DNA of 64,000 nucleotides, from NCBI GenBank assembly GCA_947247005.1, contig OX365960.1:19406533-19470532 (forward strand), given 5' to 3'. The stretch's first letter is position 1; the number at the start of each line of letters is the position of its first letter. The notes below the pieces were generated by a model. It was not told where the DNA came from, did not search any database, and saw only the letters and a list, made by a program, of their open reading frames with translations. The stretch comes from Spisula solida. Taxonomy: Eukaryota > Mollusca > Bivalvia > Venerida > Mactridae. The position numbers and the translations under genes are program-made. Below are positions 12,595-27,500 of the stretch, in pieces.

Positions 12595-15500
12595 GTAGGT
12601 GGTTGTGTATTTTGGTTCTGCGTAACCACTTCAGTATACTATGATTGTGTTGGTTTTAAGTACGTGAAACAATAGATATCTAGTAGTATCAACTGTAAGA
12701 TCTCTTCCTCACGTATCCCGTCTGTGTATTCTTTCTCGCACACACGCTCTGTCCCATCTCCACGTCTCTCAATCCATGTCTTGTTTTCATTTCTCAACGC
12801 ATCGCAAAATCCCAGTCACCGACTATCTCTATCCCTTTTACACACATTCCCGTGCTACCTCCACTTCTCGCTCTTAATCTCTTAAAACGCATTGCACTTC
12901 CCATGTCGCCGGCTATCTCTACCCTTTTCCACGCCCCCTCTCTTCCCCTCTCTCTCTCTCTCTCTCCACGTGTCGTTTACAATTTCTTAAAACACCTTGC
13001 ACTCTCACCCGTCACCCGCCGTCTCTAGCCTATACCACGCTTCCCTCCTATCCCTCGCTCATACTACGTCTTATTTTCAATCTCTTAACGCCTTGCCCTC
13101 TCCCCGTCGCCCGCTTTCTCTACTATAATCCACACTTCTAGCCCCTTTCCCGTCACTCTCTCCACGTCGTGTTCTCAATCTCTTAAAACGCCTCACACTC
13201 CTCACACGCCCGCTATATCTCCCCCTATTCCACGCTGCTAGCCCCTATTCCCCTCGCCCCCACGTCTTCTTTTCAACCTGTTAACGCCTTACTCTCTCCT
13301 CATCGCCCGCTGTCTCTACCCTGTACCACGCTTCCCTCTCTTTCCTCGCTCCCTCCACGTCTTGTTCTCAATCTGTTGACGCCTCACACTCTCTTCCGTC
13401 GCCCACCGTCTCTACCCTGTACCACGCTTCCCTCTCTTTCCTCTCTTCCCTCGCTCCCTCCAGGTCTTGTTCTCAATCTGTTAACGCCTTACACTCTCCT
13501 GGTCGCCCGCAATATCTCCACTTTCCACGCTTCCACCCTCTCTCCCCTAGCTCTTTCCACACTTCGTTCCCTGTCATACCCTTCACACAGCCCCATATCC
13601 CTTGAAGGTTTTGCGTCATTATACGCCATAATTATGTACCAGATATAAAATTTTACACAATATCTAGTTCTTGTAGATGTTTCAAATTCTGGTATCAGAA
13701 TTTTTCACCAATTATCAACAGAAGTTTGGAACGTTTATTATCAAAGAGAAATATCTTGGCACGTAAATTTTCAACATTTAATGGTCGATTAAGGAAGCTA
13801 AATAAATACTTAAGTAGGCCTCTCAAGTACGTCACTTTTGTTGCAATGAAATAATCATAATAATGCACTTTTAGTGACGTCACAATGTAATTAAAATTCA
13901 TAAAAAAGATCAAAATACTTCTACTTAATCGTAAAAGCAGCAAATTGCGCATAATACTTTGAATTACTAGTATATTATTATGTTTAATATGTGACGATTT
14001 GTGAGTTTAAATAATTATTCTGTTGAAAGTGGTTGCTGTTATTGAATCAATTATTTATATATCGGTGAAGTTTCTATTAAGACGTAAAACAAAAGTATAC
14101 CATGACACACCAATAAGATAAAATGTTAATATCATGGGAGATAACTCCAACTCAAATTTACGATGGTCTATCCATAAATCAACATAATTACGTCCCTTGA
14201 ATGTTCATTCATCCTAGTAGAGTTGGGCCGATTGTTAATTACAAACTGTTTTCTTACTAAGGAACCCAAGTATTGTTTACTAGTAATACCTCTGTCACAA
14301 ATCAGCCGGACACTGGACAATGTCCATCTGACAACGGCCTATAATCGACATCAAGTGTGAACAAACGGTGCCGTTCGGTCATCGGTCGATGATCGTACGA
14401 TGTCTGGCAGTCGTCGGCTGACATTGACCGGTCATCGGATGGTCAACGATAAATCTTTTTGTCTCTATGACACACCTTTATTTTGGCGTGCAATGTACAA
14501 TGCCTTAATGACCAGTCGATGTCTGCCCGGTTTTGGCCCGATTAGCAAAAACTCATCGAACGGCGATCGGAATGGATTTGTGAATGAGGTACAACGTGCT
14601 GTTTTAACTTGTGGGCTGTTGCGTCAAAATGTGTTTCCGTGGAATAATGGTTAAGGTTGTGATAGGTTTCATAAAAAGTGATTATTAATAGAACCAATAA
14701 AAATGCAAAGGTAGGCCGCGTGGTGGAACTGGATTGAAAGATAGATAAAATATGTTTTATGCAATTTTAAATTAATTGCTAACTTATCACGCATGCTCTA
14801 AAGGAGGCGATGTTGAGGCTGTTTTACCACTCCCTGTAACATGATAGTGTTTTGTTCGTAAGAAATTTAGGCCATTCGTCGTGTTGAAGTCACTAACCTT
14901 TAGACAAATGAAGAAATACCATGCGGAAACTTGTCGATGGGCGTCTGATATTAATGACAACTGAACATTTGCTAGGGGTGTACGAAAAGTATCCCGAAAT
15001 GACTGCGAAACGCACGAGGAGGAATTGTAAAGACTTTGTAAGCTCGAAAAATATTGGTTACTTTGCAGATACATCGTATTTAGTTTCCGGCCTTGTAGTT
15101 TTACTGATAGGTTAAGCTGAAATTCAGGTCGTCCTAATTTTCGAAACATTTGGTGTTCTAGGTGTTTATGTTGTTTTAGCAGTAAATTCATGTCGTAATA
15201 CTAGCTTATACCTGGGTTACAAATCATCCGGACGCCAGACGACATCCGTGTATTCGATGTGTTCCCGACGTCTAGGCATTGTACAGACGCAGGCCGATGA
15301 GTAGCAACGAATATCATAAAAGAGCGTTCAACTTAATGCTATCGTCGCCCGGCGCTCTATAATGCCCGGATGACAGGTCGATGTCCGTCTGGACTCCGAC
15401 ACGATAAGGAAAAAGGTACGCCATCCTATCATCGGACAGTGAATGGATTGGATTTGTGACCCAGGCCCCGATATCCCGAAGCATCTCAATCTGAGTCGAG

Positions 15501-18500
15501 ATTATTCTCAAATATTGTCATGTGTCTTTGATATACATGTAATTTCAATGGGAGGCCAGACTCAAAGTTGGCATCACAAAACAGATACATTGTTCTGAGT
15601 TTATTACAGTAAGATATTTTGAGCACAAGCTTAAGAATTATCTCAAATTTGTATTATTGACTTGAGCGAAATCTCAATTTGAGTTGAGATTTCTTCTTGA
15701 GATGCTTCGGGAGATCGGGGCCTGGTATCACAGAGCCGCGGAGCCAGTACTTAATAGACAACGTGTCCGTGATAGGATGCGTCAATAAAAGACTTCTGGT
15801 ATATCAAACTCATGGTGAAAATGTAATCGTGGGAGGAGATAAAGCATATGATGGGTAGGTTGTTTTCGAAAGTGCCTACTAGTCATTACTCATACGGATG
15901 ATGTTAAAATCACTTCAAAATGTGGTTAATCGGTTAAGCTGTCTGTCGGACACCCTATGTCGACGTACGTTGATACTATAGGTGTCCAAATGATGATGAA
16001 TGTAGTAACTTTCTCAATATAACACAACTTCTAGGTCGTAAATGTTGTTGTACTTTTCAATTTTACATTTTCAAGGTTAAAAAAATAAGTTACCAATACT
16101 GGGCTGTTCTCAGCAGTTCAGCCGTTCAGCCACCCTTTGACATTTTACATTGGGAGGCTATTTCTTTCCTGGTGGATGAGCAGCCAACAACGAGGTTGTC
16201 GAACAAGTACAGACACAACCCTCACAGGTACCAATTCAGACTTTGGTCGAGTGGAGCAAACGGGTTATTCTTGTTCAGAGAAATAAAGCAGTGGCGAAGA
16301 CTGGGATCGAACCCGGGAGCTCTCGATCCCGAAGCGCGCACCCTACCTCTACAATATTATAGCATCAGTGTATGTTTTTTGTATTAACAGACTACAATTT
16401 TCGTTTTCTACTTAACGACCGATGAGTAATTCATCAAAGGCCATGAACACCCGGCTCTTGTTTCATCATTTATCTTTATACGTTATAGACAGTTTCTTGT
16501 ACATAATGAAATGAGGCCAAACAAATTAATACTTAGGTTCTGGTAGCGTGCTGAAAATATGGTATATAGGTAGGCAAACATTTTAATTTATACATATATT
16601 TTAATTATTTTGTTGCTTTTATTCACTGGTAAATCAACGACCAGCGGTGTTGGCCTTCTCAATAGCCTAGTGGTTGAGCGTTCGCTTCGAGCGCGGGAGG
16701 TCTCAGGTTCGATCCCTGGCCGCGTCATACCAAAGACGAAAAAAAATGTACCAGAAATTTCCTTGCTAGACGCTCAGCATAAAAGAGCGATGGATAACAT
16801 CAGGAATGAGGTGTCGAGAGTGATTTATATAAGTTGGAAAAACTTGTTTCACAATCGACCTTAAATAAATTAGTATACACTACACCGGCGGTGTTTTCCA
16901 TCCAAATACCAATAACATGTATAGGGTAGCAACTAGAACAATAGGGTAGATAGGGATATTAGAACCACAATTTTATTATGTATGGGCCTCAGTATGAAAC
17001 CGAACGTGATAGTATTTTACATTTAGATTATGCGTTGAAAAACAAATGCTGCAGTCAAAACAGAGGTTCAGATCTAGTTTTTTTACATTTATATATGACA
17101 TTTCTTGCTTCCATATCTCATAAGATCGTTAACGATGTGTTTATACGCGTGTTTTCATCATTACATATATCATTTTTTCTTCTGTTTATGCAATTATTAT
17201 TCACATTAATTTTCACTCAGTTACCTTCTATCGAATATGAGAAATAATAAATGAGTACAATCATGTTTATGCCTAAGCAACCTCTCTAGTACAACCCTCC
17301 AGTCGGTAACAACTTTCTAATGTTTGCACCTTTACTTTTTATCGAAGGGACGGAATAATAGATAAGTATACTGGGCGTCACTGAAAGTTACCACTTATAT
17401 ATACCGTATTTTGTATTCAATATGACCTATTGGTACAAAAGTTTTATAGTGTGTGCATTGGAATATTGTTAAATAGGATAGCTGTGACTACACAGTAAGG
17501 TAAAAAAAATAGTCGTGTTCGGCTTTTAACACAGCGTAACGTGGATTTTAAAATATAATAGTCAATAGGGTGGTAACTTTTCATTGACGCTGAGTATATA
17601 TGTTTACTAATCCACCTCTGTAGGACGAACCTCCTGTCAGCAACAACCTGTATAAAACGACATCGCAGCTTGTTTTGTTCCTTGTTAACCTCTCCGTAGC
17701 AGTTACCCCTGTATATAACGAGAAACAGTTAAGTATCGCTTAAGTATGTTGCTACAATAGCTCTACTCAAGATCTTCACGGTAATGCTACGGTCACAAAG
17801 CTCGTACGATATCCGTACGAATTTATCCACTCGTACGAGTTCAAAACTTTTGAAATCCAAACGGTTTTTCGTAGGGTCTAGTCACAGCTTGTACGAACCA
17901 CGAACGATCTATAGACATTCACTCTAACTATATCCGTACGATTGCTCGTACGAGTTAAGAAAATCCGTACGAGTCTCCTGTGTCCGCACGGGCGGACGCC
18001 GTGCAAGTTTGCCAAAACCAACTCGTACGAAGCTCGTAAGGAGCTCGTAGGGCAAATGTGACCGTAGCATAACTTCCCGTGCAGTTAAAAGTGATCTACT
18101 GCAAAGTGAGGTAACTGTTGCACGCAGTGTGAACTCCATTGACCAACATCCAGACGTATAGTTGAACTTGTTGACAGTTGCATGTGTTCTCTATGTCGAT
18201 TGGTCAATCGTTATGTGTAAAACATGTTTTCATTGGCTCAAAGTTTCGATATGTCACAACCAGTCAAAGTCAAGGTTTGGCGACAAAGAGTGATCTGATG
18301 ACCGGTGTGTGTACACGATCACGCCTAGACATCGGGTACCGTCCTGGTGATTTGAGACATAGGAGCGCTATGCCATGAAACGACTTGCTTCAAAAAAGCG
18401 CTACGTAGCTGACGAAGCGGAAAAATTATTTGCTACCGGCGAGCACTCGCGGATAGCAAACCATTGCGTAGCAATGCGCTATCGAGCGCTACAGAATCGG

Positions 18501-21500
18501 TCCGTTGCACAAGAAAGCGCTCGGAAGCACTCGCCTAGCAAAGTGTTAAGAAACGGTATGCTATCAGCGAGCACTGTTCGCTCGTAGCATGCCGTTGCAT
18601 AGACGTAGGAAAGCGCTCGATAGCGCCTTTTGGAAGCGGCTTGATTGGGCAACGGGCTCGAGGTATAAGGCACATCGATTTAATTTTGTTTAAAGAAGAG
18701 TTGTTTCTGAACGACATCTCTGTGAAGATGCTATAACAAAAGCACGAAGACAAGAGAGATGCGTCATAATTAGAGAACAACTCTATTTACCTCTGCAAAC
18801 TGCAACAAAATAGCAGATTGCTCCGCGGCAAGTTATAAAATAATAGTTTAATTGTTTCTACACATGTAATGCATCATCAACTACAGAAAACTCATTAATT
18901 ATACTTGTATGACATATGTTTACACTTTAATACAGCACATATTGTTATGCACATCTGATAAATATTTTTACATTGCATTTCCTAGTTAACTATATTATAA
19001 TTCTTCTGCTTAAAGTTTGGAACATTATCAAATTTTGCATTAATTTAATTGTTCAGTAGACTTGAAAAATGTTTATATATTCGCCAAGTTCTATGTTTAC
19101 TAGTGTATGTGCTTGTCCGGGCATAACATCGATTTGGGATGTATGCTTTTGGTTTGCAATATACGGGAACTGAAATTGTTTAAAATGACCCTTTATCAAA
19201 GTGTTACGATAATTATACTGTTTTGCGAAAATAAAGCGGTTGATTGTTTATTGTTACCCATATTAAAAAGACATGCCAATTTAAATTATCGAAAATAAAC
19301 TTTCTTAGGACATTTATTTTTGGGTTCCTACCTTTAATTGCCAGACACTGAGCAGGTAGGCAAACAGTAACAATTATGTAACTAGCTGATGGCTCATCCA
19401 CCGGCCAGATCAATACGGACCCCTACCGGGGTTCTAACCTTTAAACTTCCTCTCAGAAAAGTGGATGTCTTCACCTACTCGGCAAAGGTGGAAAAGTGGT
19501 CCAATGGTAAGAGCTACTGACTACTGATCCGAACGTTGTGGGTTTAGTCCCTCCTCCAGACGGTCAAAAATAGAAATGCTTTTCAGTTTTTCCCACCGAA
19601 CATAACTAAACTTACTAACAGTCTTTCGGACGAAACGTAAAGCGAGGTCCCGTGTATGATGCTTTACATCGGCACGTTAAAGAACCAGGGATGCTTCTGG
19701 AACTGGGGCATCCTCTGTATAATGGATTTCCGGTGGCGAGGATAAATAAAAGAACATAAACACTCGGCAACAGGTAGTTGTTTCTAAAAGATGGCACATC
19801 TATGCGGTTGCTCCGAACTGCAGACACATATTGCTACGTTTGAAAGTTCACCACTGAGCGAGATGTTGTTTAATTAAATAGCTATAGTGTTTGTTACAAG
19901 TAAAACATGTCCCGACAGGGCTTTGTTTTTAATTTCAAGATTATGTAAAATGTCGCTGCTTTAGACTTATGGGTACTGTTTTATCAAAGCACTAACGAAA
20001 ATCGTTTAATTACGTTCAAAATTAAATTATAAATGATTCTTTAAAACATACGTCGTGGGCTCAGATATTGTTTGTAGGGATTCATTGATTGAGTAATAAC
20101 TAATATCTAGCAACCCTTTACCACAACTTGCACCCGTCAAAGAGCTATAAAGAAATTAAATTTGAACGTTAGTTTATATTTCCATAAGTGCTTAGATAAA
20201 ACAGTACCATGGTGAATTCCGTGGTCATTGTTCGGACTTTTTCACAGGTTTGTGCCAACCAGTCCATCGAGTCCCAACGGGCACTCAATTATAGCTCTCT
20301 AGAATAGCGTGTCACGTAAAAGCGTGGTTCCAGGACTGGTTGTTATGAACTCTTTTCCCAACGTTACGTCATGCAAAACCACAGGTTACTGTATCATTAA
20401 TAAAGAGTAATTAAAAACATTTTTTATAACATTTATAATAACTAAGATAACATAAATTTGGTAAAAGGAACTCTTTATCAATGCTACAGTTACCTGTGTG
20501 CAAAACACCCACATTTCGTAAAGTATGGTAAGTGTAACATAATTATTTAATACGAACATTGTTTCTAAGTTGAAAGCTTATCAACTTCATCTCGGGGTTT
20601 TTACTTACTGCTCATGTGGTTTCGATTAACATTAGTTATTTTTTGTTAATTCTATTTTCCGTTGATTATTTGTAAAACTTTCAGCAACATTTTAAAATGA
20701 TAAATATTCGTCTAAAAATTTCCAGAAACAAAAATTAAAAAATACGAAATGAATAGCTGCAGATGAGTTTTCGTGGTTGATAATTTATGAATCGATGGAA
20801 AATTTACGATTATTCGTAAATAATCATACGAGGGTTGAGCAAAATGTTCCCGGAAAAGTACTCTGAAATCTTCATACATATTTATATATTTTGAGTTTAG
20901 CTTGCAGCATACAAGATGCGGTTCTTATGTTCAATGTTTAAGTTAGAATAAGTTGAAAGATTCGTTTAAGTGGTAACCAATTATTATCGTCGAACTGTTT
21001 TTCGGTAATCTCTAATGTATTACCATTTTGTTATTGTTAATAGTCTCATAATATGTCTTGTTTAAATAGTTTCTATAAATATTATACTTTCCATGGCAAT
21101 TTACTTCAAAGAATAAATCCACTATTATGTTTGTAAACACTAAACATGACCAGGCACTGTATACTTATTAATAATAGAACAGAATTACTCTTGAAACAGT
21201 TAATTTCGCTTCAATTTAAATTCAGAAAAAAATCGACAAAAACGTTTTGATGTTATTTGTCCGCTTAAAGAAGTTTATCTAAAGTTACTTCAGTGTTTAG
21301 AAATAAAACCAGAGACAAATAAACGCACAAGAAAGAGTTAAAATTATCGCTGCGTTTCTACCGCAAAATACGCGAAAATTCGCCGCGCGAACACATAATA
21401 TTTAACAGTACGGTAGATAATGATAATTTGAGACGACTATATATAACAGTTCTATTATTCCTTCCACTGCCCGAGGACTTATCATATTCATATCAATTAT

Positions 21501-24500
21501 CTGTGGTTTTGCTAATAGCACCGGTGTAGTTGGTTCAGAAGTCAAACCAGTTTCCTTGTGAGTTATCATACTTTCAGTTCCGTTGTGGCCCACTTCGACC
21601 CACTCCGTTCTTTATGTGTCCTTTACAAGTTGCAGCATACATGTTCGTTCGTGCATGTAATCCACTTGAATTGAATTCAAAATAAAACTAATAATATAAG
21701 AAGTATTTGTTTTAGATTAACTTCGTATAACATCTTTGACTGATCGATCAATGTTAGGTAGTCAATTAATCGAACATCTGCCCCCCTCACTCTGACTACT
21801 TCAGGACTTATGCATTATGCATTTCAGCAGACATTTACCCGAGAAAGCTGAACGTTTGTGTTTTGTAATTGCAAATTATCGCCCAGGGGTGGTATTCAAT
21901 ATTGATCTTATTTAGTTATACGATAAGGATATCCAATCATATCGTCTCTTACTGACCAAGAGTTTGATATGGTGTGATCTGATTGGTTGTCCTTATCCAA
22001 GAGTTTGATATGGTGTGATCTGATTAGTTGTCCTTATCCAAGAGTTTGATATGGTTTGATCTGATTGGTTGTCCTTATCCTTAAGTCAAATAAGATCAAT
22101 ATTGAATACCATCTTGGGACCAATATAGGTGTACATGATAAGCATTGACCAATTCATATAATACACGCGCGATAAGTTAGTACCTAACATTAAACAAGAT
22201 TTTATAAACATAAATATTGAACGGTTATCTACGGGAAACTAGCTGCTACCTACTGCGATATCTATACATGTATAGATAATATAGCGTCTAGATTACCTTG
22301 AGGAAATCGCAGCTTTATCAGATATATGCCAACTTTTATATCAGGCTTATATTTCATGTAAGATACAAACCTGAGTAGGGTGTTGATACGTATAGAAATG
22401 GAAACTTGACGGGTGGTCATCTGTTTTTAACGCATTTTAGACAACTTACGCACCACCTTTAAACGCTTCCATTACCTTGAACGAATTATAGGACTAGTTA
22501 GACTAACAACACTACTGATTCATTCTAGGTGTATTTCGAAAGAAATTATAAAACGTTAAGTATAGAAATGGAAATTTGCGTGAAGTCATCCGTTTAAAGG
22601 CATTCTAGACATGGTTTGCACCTTTAAAAACGTACATTTGGTTGTGCTAGTCATGACAATGCTAAAATTATGTTGATACCATCTAACATGTCTATCAGCT
22701 GGGACGATTTATAGGACGCATTCTAGACAAGTTACTTAACTTCTAACACGTACCTTTACCTTCTCGATTTGTTTGGCTAGTAAGGTTGATACTACTAATA
22801 AAGTCCTTCCGTATTTCCAAAAACGTACTTTTCAATGATATCAATCGCTGGCAACACCTCTTTCCTGGTGATATTCATCTCCACGAGAGCATAATAGAAG
22901 TGTAACTAGTGTCCTATGTAATTCTGAGCACAGCCAATGCAAATACTTGTACCATCGCTTCGTCTTTGGTAATATTGCGCCGTCAGAGAACGAGCACCCT
23001 ACCACGCTTGCACTAAGAACACACAAATCCGCTAAACAATCTGGGAGCGCTCATATTAGATATAATATTAATGGATATTCAAAGCAGCATTCAACAGAAA
23101 CAGAACACAAATGAGATTAATTCGAAGGTTAGACGAAAATCGAAACAACACGCATAACAGAACAACAAGACATCTCTAGGACAATCAAAGGTCACAAGCA
23201 TAAGCATCAAAATGAACATGACAAGTGAAAAGACACCGTGACAAAAAGCGACTTCCCACTCCGGCAGCCTGCAGCCTCAGTCAGACAAACATAACCAGAG
23301 AATTATAAGAGCCAACAGACAACAACTAATCATAAGGACAATGACATCCTCAAAGGTAACAAGAAAAGCGAAATGCACAATACACGCAAAGGGACTGCTT
23401 GGTTACATGGATAATTCTCGTATGACTGCATCGTAGGCTCCATATGAAATAATGCCGGGAAAATAACAAAAAGAAATGAAGATCTCACAGATGAACAGAT
23501 AGAGCTGTTCAGTAGCAATGTCCGTACGGTTATCTTGAGTTATTAAACGGATGAATAGATTTGTAATCTGTGTTGTTTGAAATGATCTGAAAAGATTGAC
23601 CGATACATTAAGGCTCGACTGGCATATTTTGTATTTCCTCTAATTCGACTAATTCTACCCTTATCGTATAGACAAAATAAGTGTTAACGACCACCTGGTA
23701 ATACCTTGGTCATATTTGTCCTACGAACTCCTTGCGAGCTCCGTACGAGTTGATTTTTGCGAACTCGCACGGCGTTCGTACGGAGTCCGTACGGATATCA
23801 AAGATTCTTACGGATTTTCTTAACTCGTAGACGACTAGGCGACTTATTGAAAATGTTTCACCGAGCTGCCGAGTTTTCTACGAGCTCGTAGAAATTTTTT
23901 TCAAATAGGATATGTAGGGTAACCATAACCTCTACATCTTTTGTTTTGGTCTTATTTATGAAAAACATAAATATAATAGTTTGATTAATGAGACGAAGTT
24001 TTACCTGTACCTAGCATGATACACATCTATTAAACCATCTATAACAATTATAAACGTGTTGAAATATAGTGGGTTAGGCCTCATTAGTAGAAAAAACGGA
24101 AGTAATATAGAAACGCCCATTCAGGTATAGCGATATGTTTCATATGTTTCATAATAAATCTAAAAAGGAACTAATCGTTTTGTGTTAACATTGATGTTAG
24201 CACGTCTTGCGGTATAACTAATGATTTAAAATGTTACGCATGTGAAACGTTTTGGGATAAATATCAAAAATGGCCTCCCTTCGTTAGGCACCTTTGTTAA
24301 TTACCAACAACTTTTAGGGACACACATATTAGAGTGTAAAAAGTGATTTGGTTGTTCGTCGAATATAGCCAGTACAATATCCCTGTGTTCTGGTTATTTC
24401 TAATATTTCTGTAGTGAGGACATATCACGTGACTTGTGACGTAATTGTGGCCGCTATGAACGAGACATATTCAACGCTCAAACCAGGAATGAGTACTATC

Positions 24501-27500
24501 CACGCAACGTAATATTCTTTCAACGAAAGGTCTCAGGGTTTTGTACGAAACCGACTCAACAGCCTGGATAGCGTTGAGTCGGTATCGGGCAACAACTGCG
24601 ACCTTATGCACAAAACTACCATGACAGTGGCATGGATAGTTTTCCGTGGTGGCTTGAGCGTCGAGGGTGTCTGGTTAATATCAGTCATAGAATAAATTAC
24701 TTACATTGTTTTTAACTTTGTGTTGACAAATTTTTACTTGCGTTCTTAGCCAAACAGTTCACCACATACCACACGGTATCTCCGCACTTCATCCGTTACG
24801 GAGCTTGAGGTTAAGATTTTATTTCCATCTAACACAAGGTCAGTATCACAAGGTTGAAGGTTAATACATGTATAAGGCTGCTGCTTATATTTCTAAATGG
24901 TATAAGTAGACACTTATGACTGTGCACTTACACAAATCTCACTATCTAGCAGGTATATTTTGTTAAAATTTGCACAAGTGTAGCTAAAATGTGTATGATA
25001 ATGTTTAAGTACATCACACGATTAAGGGTCTCGGCTCATAAATTAGAAGTTGAATCTGGACAATGGCAAAAGCCAGCTAAAGTATAACATTTCATGAACG
25101 GCAAATGTAAATGTTGCAGCACCTTAGAAGATGAATTTCATTTTGTTTTGTAATGTCCGTTATATCAGGAAATTTAAGAAAAGTATTTATCAAAAAGTTA
25201 AACACAACGTCACGGCGTCAATTTAGAAACAAATGCTATATCGTGTTTTTTAGGCTAACAGGTCATGAATTTAATGGAAATGGCCACGTGTTACTTTATT
25301 TCCCACTTTTTCACCATTTGCTCGTACAATACGTTGAATTGTTATTTTCAAAGTACAGTTGACAATATTCATTGAACCGTAAGATTTAAATATTGTATTG
25401 TTACGTTGCTTGTGCCTCTCATTGAGTTCTTTGTCAGTTCTTTTCTGTACTCAATGTGCCTTTTTATCTTTTTGTGCTTTTGTTTGCTTTGCTGTTTCTT
25501 TCGAGTCCTTCCTTCCCTGTCAGATTTAATATTATCTTTATGCAGACATATTAATTCAAACTACATGTACATTGCCTGGATTTGATAGTTGACGCTTGCC
25601 TTAGAACTTACCTAACAAAGCTCTCCTATTTTGTAACTGAGCGAAATTCTTTTCAATCAACGCTTAACAAAACATATCCGTGTTAATAGGCAAAAGAGAA
25701 AGCATGCTCATTGTTCATTGTGTATTGTGATATATAGCCCTGAGTCTGAATCTGTTGTTTAAATGAACAAAGCCAGGTTCTAATCTCATATGTTCCACCT
25801 TTGGCAATTACTTCAAACTCCTAACATCTGAAAGATTTTTACTTCTACCGCAGTGCATTGGAAGATTTACTATAGAACATACAAACTATTAACTACGGAT
25901 ATCTGATAATAGATCGCAGAGAAACTATATCCATCTAAACTAACCGTACCTGCGTACGAATCTGGATTTCTGGCTGTAAACACGTGGGGGTATCATTTAG
26001 GCTTATAGTATACGGACAGTAGATCTATGATAGTATGATGTTGGAACATATCCTTAGGATTGTGTAGATCGATATGCTATATTAAAATGTTTTCGATGTG
26101 ACTTTTGGATTAATTTATACACGTGTTCAGATTATACTGACCAGAGGTAAGTTTTATGTATAACTGTAACATTTTATATTATACATAAGATCTAACATAG
26201 AATATTAGGCCTACATTGTTTCCGAAGCCTCTTCGTACGTATTCGTAAAAGTCGCCCTACACGAAAAAAACATCGAGAAATAACAAAAAAAACTTGGGGG
26301 TAATTAGTGAAAGTCGGTCAATTTTTTAGGTATCATTTAATGCACCGGGAAACTACTTCAGGTACTTGTTTGTTTTTGAACGGAACGATTTTATAATTTC
26401 AAAAACCTTTATTACGTCAAACACGCTAACGTCATTTTTGCCTTGACGTGAATTATGGTTTGCCGGTATTTCCATGGTTACAAACAATAAGACATAAACC
26501 ATTATAAGACATAAAACAATTAGACATAAACCTTTATTAGACATAAAACAATTAGACATAAATCATTATTAGACATAAAACAATAAGACATAAACCTTTA
26601 TTAGACATAAACCATTATTAGACATAAAACAATAAGACATAAACCTTCATTAGACATTAACCATCATTAGACATAAAACAATAAGACATAAACCATTATT
26701 AGACATAAACCATTATTAGACATAAAACCTTTATTAGACATAAACGTTTATTAGACATGAAACAATAAGACATAAACCTTTATTAGACATAAACCATTAT
26801 TAGACATAAATCAATTAGACATAACCCTTTATTAGACATAAAACAATTAGACATAAACGTTTGTTACAATCAGCTGTGCTCCCGCCGACGAACACCAATC
26901 ATTCTATGAAAACTAAGACGTATTAACTTAAAACCTTAACAGTTATTTTAACAAAAGAGAAACGTATGTCCGTGTGTACGTAATTTGAACGAAAACAAAT
27001 CTGAATTATGTCAAAGACAACAAGAAATCTTGATAATTTTAGAACAAACGTCGTGGATGATGAAGTTTTGGCGAGCTGGTTAAGCGTTTATATATTGTTT
27101 CTAAATGACGTCATTAATCCCCATTAATTCGTTGCGGAGAACAATCCATAAACACTTTTAAAAACCCTAGTAATAATTAAAACCGATCTTTGTCGGTCTA
27201 ACTACATGCTACCTATCTTGATACTTGACTTGAAAGTTTTGTTACTGTTTTTAAAAGTTGCCTTGTTATTGATGTGGTCACGTTATTGATGTGGTCATGT
27301 GTTCTTGTTATTGATGTGGTCATGCGTTCTGGTTACTGATGTGGTCATGTGTTCTGGTTATTGATGTGGTCATATATTCTGGTTATTGATGTGGTCATGT
27401 GTTCTTGTTATTGATGTGGTCATGTGTTCTTGTTATTGATGTGGTTATTGATGTGGTCATGTGGTCTGGTTATTGATGTGGTCATGCGGTCTGGTTATTA

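Noticed and set aside
13376..13648. 90-codon Pro/Leu/Ser-rich frame
   Set aside because: Within the CT-rich tandem array; composition explains it.
14787..15191. 134-codon minus frame and overlapping + frame at 14921-15115
   Set aside because: Between two MITEs, no recognisable motif, and both strands open at once.
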